From: QNYQ01 sp964542985
Lineage (GTDB): Archaea > Thermoproteota > Thermoprotei_A > Sulfolobales > Pyrodictiaceae
Direction of reading: 5' to 3'
DNA: 33,451 bases
NCBI GenBank assembly: GCA_964542985.1
Contig: CAZIWH010000013.1
Coordinates: 1 to 33,451, forward strand
The first letter of the stretch is position 1. Each line of letters opens with the position of its first letter. Of the stretch, positions 14,932 to 23,640 are shown piece by piece. Under the pieces are notes generated by a model. That model was not told the DNA's origin. It saw only the letters and a list, made by a program, of their open reading frames with translations, and made no database searches. A program made the position numbers and the translations under genes.

Positions 14932-16107
14932 TTGCCGGGCACACTTCACGTGCTCCACGTGGCTGACACGCATCTAGGCTATCGACAGTACGGACTCATA
15001 GAACGCGAACTGGATCTCTACGATGTCTTCAACGAGATAGTTGAGAAAGCGATAAGGGAGAGAGTGGACGCAGTCATACACTCTGGCGACCTCTTTGACT
15101 CCTATACTCCGCCGCCACAAGCCCTACGCGCCGCCTATCGGAGCCTAAGGAGGCTCAAGGAGGCAGGCATACCGTTCATCACTGTGCTCGGGGACCACGA
15201 TACGCCTAAGCGGCGGGCACTGCCGCCTCCCGTGCTCCTCGAGGAGATAGGTGTTCTACGCTGCATAGGGCTCCGCGGCCCCGAGTCCGCCAGGATTGAG
15301 ACAAGGAGCGGCGTCCTCAGCGTCTCCGGGCTCCACAACCTGCGCGGCATTGCTGCCAGACAGAAGCTGCTGGACGCGCTCTCCGGCCCTGCATTCAGAC
15401 CGCCGCGGGAGGAGGCCTCTGTACTCATGCTGCACCAGACTCTGCAAGAGGCCGCGCCGGAGTTCGACGTGGGGCTGGGCGAGCTGCCCAAGGGCTTCTC
15501 CTACTACGCGCTCGGCCACATACATTTGACGCGGATATGGGGGCTCGGTGAGAGCAAGGTAGCTTACCCAGGCTCGCCGGAGGCGCTCCGCCTCGACGAG
15601 GCTAGACAGAGAGACCGCTACGTGCTGCTCGCAGAGCTGGCGCCTAGACGCACGGTGTCTCTGGAAAAGCTGCGCCTCGAGAGCGTGAGGCCCCAGCTGG
15701 TTGAGGAGATTGATTACAGTGGCATAGAGGGCGCTAGGGAGGCCCTCCACCGCCTCCGGGAGGAGCTCGCGAGGCTCGCCTCGCGAGGGAAGAAGCCCCT
15801 CCTCCACCTAACGGTCAAGAGGGTCCCGAGACAGGACAAACCACGGTTATACAGACTCACAGAGAACATGGTTAAGGGAGTCACGCTGGCCTACCGTATG
15901 AGGATAGACGTCCTTGAGGAAGATCTGCCAGAGTCTCTGCAAGCCCCTGGAGCCGTGGACATACACAAGATGCTTACAGAACTCCTCCGCGACAAGGAGG
16001 CCGTAGAGGTGGCGGAGAAGCTCCTCGACATCCTCGGGCAGGGAGGAAGCCACGCACTACGCGAGGCCGAGGACTGGCTACGCAAGAAGTTCGGTATAGA
16101 GGGGTGA
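14932..16107 (+). CDS. mre11: Mre11 nuclease
   Basis: A 391-residue calcineurin-like DNA exo/endonuclease that pairs with Rad50. The phosphoesterase metal ligands are present: D12 and H14 (ADTHLGYRQYG), D53 (SGDLFD), the LGDHD motif at 86-90, H168 (MLHQ) and GHIH at 195-198. GDHD replaces the commoner GNHD; D in this position is often seen in crenarchaeal proteins, but the asparagine normally contacts phosphate, so it deserves a check. The start is TTG 14932, set by GGAGGGTGAG 8-10 bases upstream; the ATG at 14925 is out of frame. It overlaps rad50 by four bases. Confidence 0.96.
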   Translation: MPGTLHVLHVADTHLGYRQYGLIERELDLYDVFNEIVEKAIRERVDAVIHSGDLFDSYTPPPQALRAAYRSLRRLKEAGIPFITVLGDHDTPKRRALPPPVLLEEIGVLRCIGLRGPESARIETRSGVLSVSGLHNLRGIAARQKLLDALSGPAFRPPREEASVLMLHQTLQEAAPEFDVGLGELPKGFSYYALGHIHLTRIWGLGESKVAYPGSPEALRLDEARQRDRYVLLAELAPRRTVSLEKLRLESVRPQLVEEIDYSGIEGAREALHRLREELARLASRGKKPLLHLTVKRVPRQDKPRLYRLTENMVKGVTLAYRMRIDVLEEDLPESLQAPGAVDIHKMLTELLRDKEAVEVAEKLLDILGQGGSHALREAEDWLRKKFGIEG

Positions 16108-18827
16108 CCCGCATGATAGTCGAGCGCGTAGAAATAAGCAACATATTAAGCCATCGTCACACTATCGTAGAGTTCCCGCGAGGAGTAACAGCCATAGTTG
16201 GACCTAACGGGGCAGGCAAGACAAGCATAGTTGACGCCATAACCTACGCCCTCTTCGGCTCCCACAGCCGAGACCCCCACGGCAAGAGAGCCGCCCTAAT
16301 AAGGCTCGGGGAGAGCTACGCAACGGTAACACTAGACTTCAGTGTACGCGGAAGGAGCTACCGGATAAAAAAGCGCATACAACGCAACGGCACAACCACC
16401 GCCTCCCTCTACGCCCTCGAGGGCGGCTCACAGAAGCTGCTGGCCAACAGCGCTAAGGCGGTCGAGGCACAGCTGCGCAGCATCCTTGGTCTAAGCCTCG
16501 ACTTGGCCTACAAGCTCTACGTGACGAGGCAGGGTGAGATAGAGGATCTATTAACCGACCGCAAGAAGAGACTGGATCTGCTCAACTCGTTACTGAGGAT
16601 AAAGGACATAGAGAACACCTACAAGGAGATGGGCTACCTGATAAGATCCTTCGAAAAGGACAAGAAGAATGTTGAAGAGAGGCTAAGGGAGCAAGAAACG
16701 CAGCTCGCGATGCTGCGAGAGAAGGCCAGACAGCTTGAGAGGCTAGAGAGGCAGCTGAAGGAGATAGTTCCGCGGATAGAGGAGGCTAGGAGGAGGCTTG
16801 AAGAGGCCGAGAAGCGCCGCAGAAGGTGCCTTGAACTCGAGAAGCACAAGGAGAGCCTCAGCGCCAGGCTCCAAAACATATCCGACGTGGCTAGGCTTGT
16901 AGAGAAGCAGCTAAGCGAGAAGCGCAAGGAGCTTGAGGAGGCGAAGCAGGCCGCACAGAGGCTCGAGGAGCTCAAGGGGAAGCTCCTTCTGCGCGATAAG
17001 CTAAAGGAGGCTGCCACTGTTAAACAAAGTCTGCTAAGCCTTAACGAGAGAATCGAGGAGTACGTGCAGGAGGCAGAGGAGATTAAGGAGAAGCTGGAAA
17101 GGCTTCCCGAGCTAGAGAGAGCCGCCAAGGAGTACCTTGAGACAGAGGATCTTGTTGAGAGACTGGAGAAGGCTGCGAGAGACTACGAGGCAGCCAAGGC
17201 CAGGATGGATAGGCTTGAGAGGGAAGTAAGCGAGCTAGAGAGGACGACCAGGGAGCTGGAGAGGAGGCTCCTGTCAAGGATACGGTCCAACGTCAGCATA
17301 GGGGACTACGGCGACCCCGTGAAGGCCCTGGAGCGCCTCCAGGGGATAATAGACGAGGTGTCAACTCTCATAGACAAGATACAGGCAAGGGTAAGCGAGA
17401 CAAGCAAGGCAATAGGCGCCAAGAGACAAGAGATAGCCGAGATCGGGGAGAACCTGGAGAAGCTCACGAGCGCGAGGGGCCGCTGCCCGCTCTGCGGCCG
17501 CCCGCTCGACGAGGAACACAGGCTACAGCTCATAACGCAGCTCCGCCGGCGCAAGAAGAAGGCCGAAGAGGAGCTCGCGATGTTGGAAAGCAAGCTAATG
17601 CATCTGCAGAGCCAGCTCGCTGACCTCAAGAAGAAGAAGACTATGCTTGAGAGACTTGCAAGGAGCATACAGGGGGATGTGGAGAAGTACCGCGTGTACA
17701 GGGAGCGGCTGGAGAGGCTACGGGAGGAACTGTCTGAGGAGCGGGCCACCTTCCTGGCCACGCTTGCAGCCTACAAGGAATACGAGAACGCCAAAGAGAG
17801 GGTGGAGAACCTCAAGCCCCTCTACCGCGAGTACCTTGAAACTAAGCCCCTAGCCGATCGGCTCAGCGCGATAAGGGAGCAGCTACGAGCACTGAAAGAG
17901 GAGAAGAAGAGACTCGAAGAGGAACTGAATAACCTACTCGTCTCCCTCGGCATCCCCGTTGAGAGGCTTGAGGAGGCGCTAGAGGAGGCCGAGCTGGCTG
18001 CAGAGGAGGCCGCCGAGCTGAGGGCCCAGGCGGCTAAGCTCGGGGCGCTGGAAGGGGAGGTGCGTGCGCTCGAGGAGAAGCTCAGCAGCCTCCGCAGCGA
18101 GCAGAGGGCTCTGGCCGAGGAGCTTGAGAGAGTTGAGGAGGAGCTCGCGAAGTTAAGCGGCGTAGAGGAAGAGTATAGGCGCCTTGAGGAGGAATATAGG
18201 AGGCTGAGTGAGGAGGCGGCCTCACTCAAGGGCAAGGTGGAAGCCATACGCGGCGAGCTGGAGAGGCTGCCCGCAGTAGAGAGGGAGGTTGCCAGGCTGA
18301 GAGGGGAGGCTGAGAAGCTTGAGAAGCTTATGTCCCTTCTCAACAAGATACGCCAGGTGTTCAGGGACGCACTGCCGAGGCTTGTGAGGGCTAAGGCGCG
18401 GAGCGCAATTGAGTACTATCTCCGCGACGCTCTCTACAAGTTCAACATGGACTTTGTCGACGTCATGCTAGGCGACGACTATGAGGTAGTCGTTGTGGGA
18501 CGCGAGGGCAAGAAGACAGTCAATATGCTTAGCGGGGGCGAGCGCGTAGCCGTAGCGATAGCCTACAGGCTTGCTATAGCCAAGGCTGCCGGCGGCCGTG
18601 TGGAATCAATGATAATGGACGAGCCTACTGTACACCTGGACGAGGAGAGGAGGAGGGAGCTTATAGGGATAATCCGCTACGGCCTGGAAGCCACGGGACT
18701 CGCACAACTCATAGTGATAACGCATGATAGGGAGCTGGAGGAGGCCGCGGACACCATAGTCGAGGTCGAGAAGCGCGACGGTGTGAGCGTCGTCAAAGTA
18801 AGGCAGCCGGCTATAACCGGGGTATAG
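16104..18827 (+). CDS. rad50: Rad50 ATPase
   Basis: A 907-residue SMC-like partner of Mre11. Walker A GPNGAGKTS starts at residue 33. A long coiled coil runs from about 170 to 760, broken at the zinc hook CPLC (C461 and C464). The signature MLSGGERVAVAIAYR is near 809 and Walker B with MIMDEPTVHLD near 835-845, followed by a conserved D-loop and ITHD switch histidine. All parts of a working enzyme are present. Start is GTG or the nearby ATG (MTRMIVE); coupling to mre11 by overlap. It ends 17 bases inside the gene on the opposite strand. Confidence 0.97.
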   Translation: MTRMIVERVEISNILSHRHTIVEFPRGVTAIVGPNGAGKTSIVDAITYALFGSHSRDPHGKRAALIRLGESYATVTLDFSVRGRSYRIKKRIQRNGTTTASLYALEGGSQKLLANSAKAVEAQLRSILGLSLDLAYKLYVTRQGEIEDLLTDRKKRLDLLNSLLRIKDIENTYKEMGYLIRSFEKDKKNVEERLREQETQLAMLREKARQLERLERQLKEIVPRIEEARRRLEEAEKRRRRCLELEKHKESLSARLQNISDVARLVEKQLSEKRKELEEAKQAAQRLEELKGKLLLRDKLKEAATVKQSLLSLNERIEEYVQEAEEIKEKLERLPELERAAKEYLETEDLVERLEKAARDYEAAKARMDRLEREVSELERTTRELERRLLSRIRSNVSIGDYGDPVKALERLQGIIDEVSTLIDKIQARVSETSKAIGAKRQEIAEIGENLEKLTSARGRCPLCGRPLDEEHRLQLITQLRRRKKKAEEELAMLESKLMHLQSQLADLKKKKTMLERLARSIQGDVEKYRVYRERLERLREELSEERATFLATLAAYKEYENAKERVENLKPLYREYLETKPLADRLSAIREQLRALKEEKKRLEEELNNLLVSLGIPVERLEEALEEAELAAEEAAELRAQAAKLGALEGEVRALEEKLSSLRSEQRALAEELERVEEELAKLSGVEEEYRRLEEEYRRLSEEAASLKGKVEAIRGELERLPAVEREVARLRGEAEKLEKLMSLLNKIRQVFRDALPRLVRAKARSAIEYYLRDALYKFNMDFVDVMLGDDYEVVVVGREGKKTVNMLSGGERVAVAIAYRLAIAKAAGGRVESMIMDEPTVHLDEERRRELIGIIRYGLEATGLAQLIVITHDRELEEAADTIVEVEKRDGVSVVKVRQPAITGV

Positions 18828-19779
18828 GATGCCAGCACCACTTGCAGAGCAGCGCTACCTCATCCCACCCGTGTAGACGTGTTTCACCTCTATGCACAGT
18901 TCTCCACTCCTCTAGACCGCTGCGGCGCAAGCCTATAGTCACATGCTCCGCCGCAACCACCAGCTTGTCCCCACGTAGCACAGCTGGAGGAGCCTTGAGA
19001 GGCTTCAAGGGGAGGCCACTACGCACGAGGAGAGCGGCGAAGCTCCTAGCCGCTGCATGTGGGCCCAACTTCGCTGCTGCTGCCAGAGGGACAGCCGCCG
19101 AGGGGTCTCCTAGGCGCTCGAGGCACCAAGCCCACTCGGCGAGGCCAAGGCCGCGCCGCGCCTCGCATAGCAGTACTTCGTCTAGAGCTGGGAGCCCAGA
19201 GACCATGGGCCAGGCTAGTGCCGCCGCTAGGCGCGGCTCTATGTATGCACTCTTCTCATCCAGGACTGCAGCCCGACTGGCTACTACCAGCTGTGGGTAC
19301 CAGGCTGCCTCCATTACAGTCCTCTGGGTCGAAGCTATAACCGTTACATGTCTATGAGGAAGACCGTAGAACTCGAACCCTGGCTCGCTATCAACGACCA
19401 CAAGGGTGTCCACCACGATATAGCCTGGAGGAGACGGCAGCAAGGCTCCATAGGGGGCTACAAGAACCCCCTCTTGCAGCTCAACGACGCCCTCCCAGCG
19501 CACATAGCCACCACGTGGCTCGATAATCTGGCTCTGGACCAGCAAGGGGCAGCTTGACTCCACTGAGGCTTTGGCGGGACTGTTAACTGCATCAAGGTAG
19601 AGGCTGTAGCTGCATGGCCTCCGCGGCACGCCTCTAACCACCATGCGCTTGAGGAGAAGTGAGGGTAGAAGAAGGATACCGAGGGAGGGGTATGCGCGGC
19701 CTCTAGCGCCGGCCCCGGGGTCATCGCCCGCCTTCTCTGCGGCGGCCTCTCCCCCCGGGTGTCGGCCGTCCAGAATCAC
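18811..19779 (-). CDS. Unrecognised protein, convergent with rad50
   Basis: Up to 322 residues, no family recognised. The sequence is rich in Ala and Leu, with beta strands around GYIVVDTLVVVDSEPG and HVTVIASTQRTVM and helices with SAAVPLAAAAKLGPHAAARSFAALLVRSG. It lacks the DGS, FPLLKAH and other NurA motifs I know, so I do not call it NurA although nurA often accompanies herA-mre11-rad50. The start is uncertain: GTG 19779 gives an N-terminus of unusual composition (about residues 1-45), while ATG 19644 would give 277 residues. Neither has a clear ribosome binding site. The gene is convergent and overlaps rad50 by 17 bases. Confidence 0.6.
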   Translation of the reverse strand: MILDGRHPGGEAAAEKAGDDPGAGARGRAYPSLGILLLPSLLLKRMVVRGVPRRPCSYSLYLDAVNSPAKASVESSCPLLVQSQIIEPRGGYVRWEGVVELQEGVLVAPYGALLPSPPGYIVVDTLVVVDSEPGFEFYGLPHRHVTVIASTQRTVMEAAWYPQLVVASRAAVLDEKSAYIEPRLAAALAWPMVSGLPALDEVLLCEARRGLGLAEWAWCLERLGDPSAAVPLAAAAKLGPHAAARSFAALLVRSGLPLKPLKAPPAVLRGDKLVVAAEHVTIGLRRSGLEEWRTVHRGETRLHGWDEVALLCKWCWHPIPRL

Positions 19780-19809
19780 CTTCCCCCTAGGTTGGGGCTT
19801 TGCTTGTTT

Positions 19810-19846
19810 CTCTCACCGCTTCTTTCTCCTTGGTGGGAGAGCGGTT
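19810..19846. promoter_or_regulatory. Interrupted inverted repeat upstream of glnA
   Basis: ACCGCT at 19815-19820 is repeated inverted as AGCGGT at 19840-19845, and CTCTCACC/GGTGGGAG overlaps it. It lies about 60 bases upstream of the glnA TATA box and could be an operator or a hairpin. It is only suggestive. Confidence 0.25.
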
Positions 19847-19902
19847 GTCCTATGATACTGTTGCCCTAGACCTTGCTCTAATGTTCGGGATGTATGTGGA
19901 AA

Positions 19903-19914
19903 AATCTATTTACT
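19903..19914 (+). promoter_or_regulatory. TATA box for glnA
   Basis: TCTATTTACTT with adjacent A-rich AAAA at 19901-19904 (BRE-like) predicts a transcription start near 19936. That favours ATG 19949 over GTG 19931 as the glnA start. Confidence 0.6.
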
Positions 19915-19948
19915 TGTACGTTCAGGCCTCGTGGCCTGGCGAACAGAT

Positions 19949-21346
19949 ATGAGCCTTGCCCAGAAGCTTGAGGAAATAAAGTCCAAGATCCGCTGGGCTG
20001 AGATGCACTTCGTTGACGTAGCTGGATACATGAGGTCTGTTGCAGTACCCGCCCGCGAGCTTGACGAGAAGGCTCTGGCTGAAGGTATGAACCTGCTAGA
20101 TGGTAGCAGCGTGGAGGGCTTTGCCGGCATAGAGGAGAGTGACTACAGGCTGCGTCCCGACATCAACACGTTTGCGCTCCTGCCCTGGGCTGAGGGAGTT
20201 GGCAGGTTTATCGCTGACGTGTTCACTCCCGCGGGTAGGTTCGTTAAGGATCCCCGCTACGTGGCTGACCGTGCCCAAGAGTACCTCGACTCTCAGGGGC
20301 TTAACGCGTTCTTCGGCCCCGAGGTTGAGTTCAAGCTGATAGACCGCATATATCTTGACGTGGATGCTCCTCACCGGGGCCTCGGCTACCGTATTGAGAG
20401 CAGGGAGACCGACGAAGAGGTAATAGTGTCCTTCCAGAAGATAAAGAAGGCTTACCACACGCCGACTCCCATAGACAAGGTAGCGGCAGTCCGCTACGAA
20501 ATAGCCGAGGTTCTTGAAGATTACTTCGGTTTCACCGTTGAGGCTCACCACCACGAGGTAGCTGCTATGGGCCAGGTCGAGATAGACTTCAGGTTCGCCG
20601 ACCTCAAGACCACCGCTGACCGCGTGGTCACGCTAAAGTACGTGGCCCGTAACGTGGCCGCGAAGCATGGCCTCGCGGCAGTGTTCCTGCCCAAGCTCGT
20701 TGCAGGCGACAACGGCAACGGGATGCACACCCATGTCAGTCTTTGGGACAAGAACAGCGGCAAGAACCTATTCTACGACCCTAACGACGAGTATGCTGAG
20801 ATAAGCCAGACCGGCCGCTACTTCATAGGCGGCATCCTGGAGCACGGCCGTGCTCTAGCAGCAATAGTGGCGCCGACAGTGAACAGCTACCGCCGCCTCG
20901 TCCCGGGCTATGAGGCCCCTGTCTACCTGGTGTGGAGCAAGGGCAATAGGAGCGCCGCGATAAGGATACCCTTCTACGAGAAAGGCAATGAGAAGAGCAA
21001 GAGGATAGAGTTCCGCAGCCCTGACCCCAGCGCCAACCCCTACCTAGCCTTCGCCGCGATACTCGCCGCCGGCCTCGACGGCATAAAGAAGAAGATTGAT
21101 CCCGGCGACCCTGTAGATAAGAACGTGTACGCCATGACAGAGGAGGAGAGGAGGAGGCTAGGCATACGCGAGCTGCCCAGGAGCCTCGACGAGGCACTTG
21201 ATGAGCTGGAGAGCGACAACGAGTTCCTGAAGCCGATATTCCCAAGGGAGTTGCTAGAGTCCTACATAGAGGTGAAGCGTGCAGAGGCTGGCAGCCTGCG
21301 CCAGTATCCCAACCCTATGGAGATATACATGTATATGAACCTCTAG
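19949..21346 (+). CDS. glnA: Glutamine synthetase, type I
   Basis: A 465-residue type I enzyme that forms glutamine from glutamate, ammonia and ATP; it acts as a dodecamer. Motifs include DGSSVEGFAGIEESD (about 51-65), GPEVEFKL, the ATP/glutamate site GNGMHTHVSLW, KGNRSAAIRIP and the RIEFRSPDPSANPYLAF stretch. The usual adenylylation tyrosine context is not evident, so regulation is likely to be by feedback or at transcription. ATG 19949 fits the TATA box; GTG 19931 is in frame but would lie at or before the transcription start. A T5 run (21371-21375) follows. A weak inverted repeat lies upstream at 19815-19845. Confidence 0.97.
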   Translation: MSLAQKLEEIKSKIRWAEMHFVDVAGYMRSVAVPARELDEKALAEGMNLLDGSSVEGFAGIEESDYRLRPDINTFALLPWAEGVGRFIADVFTPAGRFVKDPRYVADRAQEYLDSQGLNAFFGPEVEFKLIDRIYLDVDAPHRGLGYRIESRETDEEVIVSFQKIKKAYHTPTPIDKVAAVRYEIAEVLEDYFGFTVEAHHHEVAAMGQVEIDFRFADLKTTADRVVTLKYVARNVAAKHGLAAVFLPKLVAGDNGNGMHTHVSLWDKNSGKNLFYDPNDEYAEISQTGRYFIGGILEHGRALAAIVAPTVNSYRRLVPGYEAPVYLVWSKGNRSAAIRIPFYEKGNEKSKRIEFRSPDPSANPYLAFAAILAAGLDGIKKKIDPGDPVDKNVYAMTEEERRRLGIRELPRSLDEALDELESDNEFLKPIFPRELLESYIEVKRAEAGSLRQYPNPMEIYMYMNL

Positions 21347-21365
21347 CGGCTGGAACAGATCCTCT

Positions 21366-21376
21366 CCTCCTTTTTC
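21366..21376 (+). terminator. T-rich terminator after glnA
   Basis: CCTCCTTTTTC lies 20 bases after the glnA stop and is the only T-run before the next gene. No stem precedes it. Confidence 0.35.
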
Positions 21377-21523
21377 TAGCGCAAGTCCCTCAGCTCTCCT
21401 CGTTCCAGTCTCCTTTCTCCACGTTGCACTCCTTACTGCGCTTCCGAGCACTTCGCCTTGACCGGTTCCTCCTTAAGCTTCCCTGGAGGACACGAGCGAG
21501 AGGGATGACCCCTGGTGTGGCCG

Positions 21524-22318
21524 ATGAGGAGGGCTCCGGGCTCACCCGAGCCCCGGAGCGAGGACGAGGAGGGGATGCCGGCCCGAGGCCTATGCCCTGG
21601 CCTCAAGCGCTGTGCTAGGCTTGCCGCATGTATTGGGTTGGGTTTCCATAGCTTAGCTTACTATGAGGAGGATACTGGACGCGAGGCCTATGTCGAGGTT
21701 GAGCCAGGCGAGCCCTGTAGAGTGACCCTGCTCGACCCCAGCGGCTGCGTCGAAGATACCTTAGATGCACTATACCGGGCCCTCCCAATGCTCGTACAAG
21801 CGCCTCTGCCGAGCTATGAGCTTGAGTGCCGTGAGCCCGTTGCTGAGGAGGGTCTCCGCTATCGGGGGCTTACCTTACGCCTCGTATCATGTATAAGGGA
21901 GCACATGGTTCCATGCATGAAGAGGCTGGCAGTGGAGCCGCGTGAGTACTTCGCCGTCCTCGGATGGAACGGCCTCTACGCGGTTGGCCCTGGGAGCGAG
22001 AGGGCTGTAACCCTTCCACTAATACGTTCTGTTGTTTTTGGCCATACGCATCCGGGTCCTCTTTGTTACCCGTCCTGGCGCGACTTGAGGAGCTTCGCTG
22101 AGTACTTCGCGTCAGGAGGCCTCGTGGAGGTCATAGTATCCACCAACTGTGCCTTCGTGCTGCGCCTAGTCGAGCCCTTTGCCGAGGACGACTATTGGGC
22201 ACTTCAGGAGACGGCGAGATGTGCTGAGAGAGCGGAGAAGAGGGGAAGTGGCGAGGATTATATGCTGTGCCTCAATAAGCTCTATGGATTGAGGAGCGTG
22301 GAAGCAGGCATGCTCTAG
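21524..22318 (+). CDS. JAMM/MPN-motif protein, possible metallo-isopeptidase
   Basis: About 264 residues. FGHTHPGPLCYPSWRD carries the metal-binding pattern HxHx7SxxD exactly (H174, H176, S184, D187 counting from ATG 21524). This is the JAMM motif of deubiquitinase-like zinc proteases; archaeal forms remove SAMP/ubiquitin-like tags or release sulfur from thiocarboxylates. An upstream glutamate is needed too: the best candidate is in REYFAVLGWNG, about 33 residues earlier. The rest (many cysteines near 100-130 and a tail with RCAERAEKRG) is not familiar. The start could be GTG 21515, ATG 21524 (GGTG 6 bases upstream) or ATG 21575 (GAGGAGGGG adjacent). Without a structure, the family call is only motif-based. 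The following moaA runs convergently. Confidence 0.6.
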   Translation: MRRAPGSPEPRSEDEEGMPARGLCPGLKRCARLAACIGLGFHSLAYYEEDTGREAYVEVEPGEPCRVTLLDPSGCVEDTLDALYRALPMLVQAPLPSYELECREPVAEEGLRYRGLTLRLVSCIREHMVPCMKRLAVEPREYFAVLGWNGLYAVGPGSERAVTLPLIRSVVFGHTHPGPLCYPSWRDLRSFAEYFASGGLVEVIVSTNCAFVLRLVEPFAEDDYWALQETARCAERAEKRGSGEDYMLCLNKLYGLRSVEAGML

Positions 22319-23409
22319 GCCAGGTAGTCTCCCCACTCCTCCACTATCCTCCGGAGATGTTCTCCTGCCCGAGGCCCGACTAGGCGTAGGCTCCCACTCC
22401 TCTTGGGCAGCCCTAGGCGCGCCGTACGCCACCGCCTCGGCGCCTTGAGCGGAGCCTTCAACGGGTACTTTACGTAGGGCTCCCTCAGCGCGTTAACCTC
22501 CTTGAGGGCCTCCAGTATTACTTCTATCTTCTCCTCATATGTCTTAGCCTTGACGAGCTTGGGTCTGACTTCTATGAGCCGGCCGCGCCAGTTGAGGCAC
22601 GGAATGAACTTGAAGTCATACGTTACTCTAACCCTCGTACACGCTGCGCAAAATAAGTAGTTGCCTACAGGGCCTACTATTTCAACGCGTACGCCATTGT
22701 CTAGAAGCAGTACTGGGCGATTATGGAGGCCTAAACGGTACCTTATCTCAACTATACGATCCTCTAGCTTCTCGAGGACACGCCAACGGGGCAGATGGTG
22801 CTCCTTGAAGCGATGGGCAGCCTTGCCGACAGGGTGGAGTTCTATAAACTGTACCATTGCTCCTACGTCGGCAGCGAAGTCTATTACCCTGTCTATGTCA
22901 TCAAAGTTTATATCTCGTAGAACGACGTAGTTTATCTTGACGCTTATCCCGTAGTCTCTTGCAAGCCTTATGTTTTTAAGCACCCTGCCGAGAACCCGGG
23001 CCCCAGTTATCTTCTCAAACGCCTCCTCCGTCAATGCATGAAGGCTCACATTAATGTGCCCTAGCCCCGCCTCAGCCAGACCCGGCAAGTGACGGTGAAG
23101 GAGCGAAGCATTAGTGGTCATCGAGACATAAGCCCCCGACGAGTGAAGCAGACGCACTATCTCTACAAGGTCGTCCCTTATCGTCGGCTCGCCACCGGTT
23201 ATCTTAAACGCCTTTATTGAGGCTCTCCTTGCTGCCTCGGCCAGCAGCTCAAGTTCCCCGAGGCTCAGCTCCTCCGATGCTACCCTTGAGGAGTGATAGC
23301 CCTCCATGTGGCAGAAGAAGCAGGAAAAGTTACAACGCCCAGTCACCATTATCCTTAGGTTTGTTAGTGGCCTGCCATAGCGGTCGAAGAGCAGCGTGGC
23401 CCGGGTCAC
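22315..23409 (-). CDS. moaA: GTP 3',8-cyclase, molybdopterin synthesis
   Basis: A 364-residue radical SAM enzyme that starts molybdenum/tungsten cofactor synthesis from GTP. The first cluster is C26, C30 and C33 (CX3CX2C, GRCNFSCFFC), followed by ITGGEP and the SMTTNA stretch. The second cluster is C254, C257 and C271 with exact CX2CX13C spacing, which is the MoaA hallmark. Most MoaA proteins end in a GG needed for activity; this one lacks it and has about 45 extra basic and polar residues instead. A TATA-like AACATTAAGTAG (23436-23447, minus) lies about 30 bases before GTG 23409, so the mRNA should have little or no leader. Confidence 0.9.
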   Translation of the reverse strand: MTRATLLFDRYGRPLTNLRIMVTGRCNFSCFFCHMEGYHSSRVASEELSLGELELLAEAARRASIKAFKITGGEPTIRDDLVEIVRLLHSSGAYVSMTTNASLLHRHLPGLAEAGLGHINVSLHALTEEAFEKITGARVLGRVLKNIRLARDYGISVKINYVVLRDINFDDIDRVIDFAADVGAMVQFIELHPVGKAAHRFKEHHLPRWRVLEKLEDRIVEIRYRLGLHNRPVLLLDNGVRVEIVGPVGNYLFCAACTRVRVTYDFKFIPCLNWRGRLIEVRPKLVKAKTYEEKIEVILEALKEVNALREPYVKYPLKAPLKAPRRWRTARLGLPKRSGSLRLVGPRAGEHLRRIVEEWGDYLA

Positions 23410-23478
23410 CCGTGCAACATCCCGGGGTTCCGGGCTACTTAATGTTCCGCATGCTGAAATTTGGGGCAGCTAGTCAGC

Positions 23479-23489
23479 CTTTATATGAG
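23479..23489 (+). promoter_or_regulatory. Strong TATA box upstream of the zinc-ribbon gene
   Basis: CTTTATATGAG is one of the best TATA boxes in the window. It predicts a transcription start near 23510, which is about 130 bases before the likely start of the zinc-ribbon gene and almost on GTG 23507. Confidence 0.55.
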
Positions 23490-23506
23490 GCCCCGTGTAT
23501 CTACTC

Positions 23507-23626
23507 GTGCCTGAGACAGGCAGCGGCGTGCGAAGCGTTGCTCCGGGGAAACGGCCGCTCAGTAGCCACCCCGAGGGAGTTTGCATGACTTGCCTATGCC
23601 CCGGCATTCCCTTCGTGACGCCCTAA
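23507..23626 (+). CDS. Possible 39-residue leader ORF
   Basis: GTG 23507 lies at the start predicted from the TATA box at 23479 and opens a 39-codon frame that ends at TAA 23624-23626. A GAGGGG ribosome binding site and the TTG start of the zinc-ribbon gene follow directly. The product contains CMTCLCPG near its end, a cysteine cluster of possible metal-binding type. It may be a chance frame; no family recognised. Confidence 0.25.
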   Translation: MPETGSGVRSVAPGKRPLSSHPEGVCMTCLCPGIPFVTP

Positions 23627-23640
23627 CGAGGGGATCCGAA

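Noticed and set aside
17822..18346. Serine-rich minus-strand frame of 174 codons
   Set aside because: It is the antisense image of the Glu/Lys/Leu-rich rad50 coiled coil.
18811..19779. Calling this gene nurA by position
   Set aside because: The DGS, FPLLKAH and other NurA motifs are absent.
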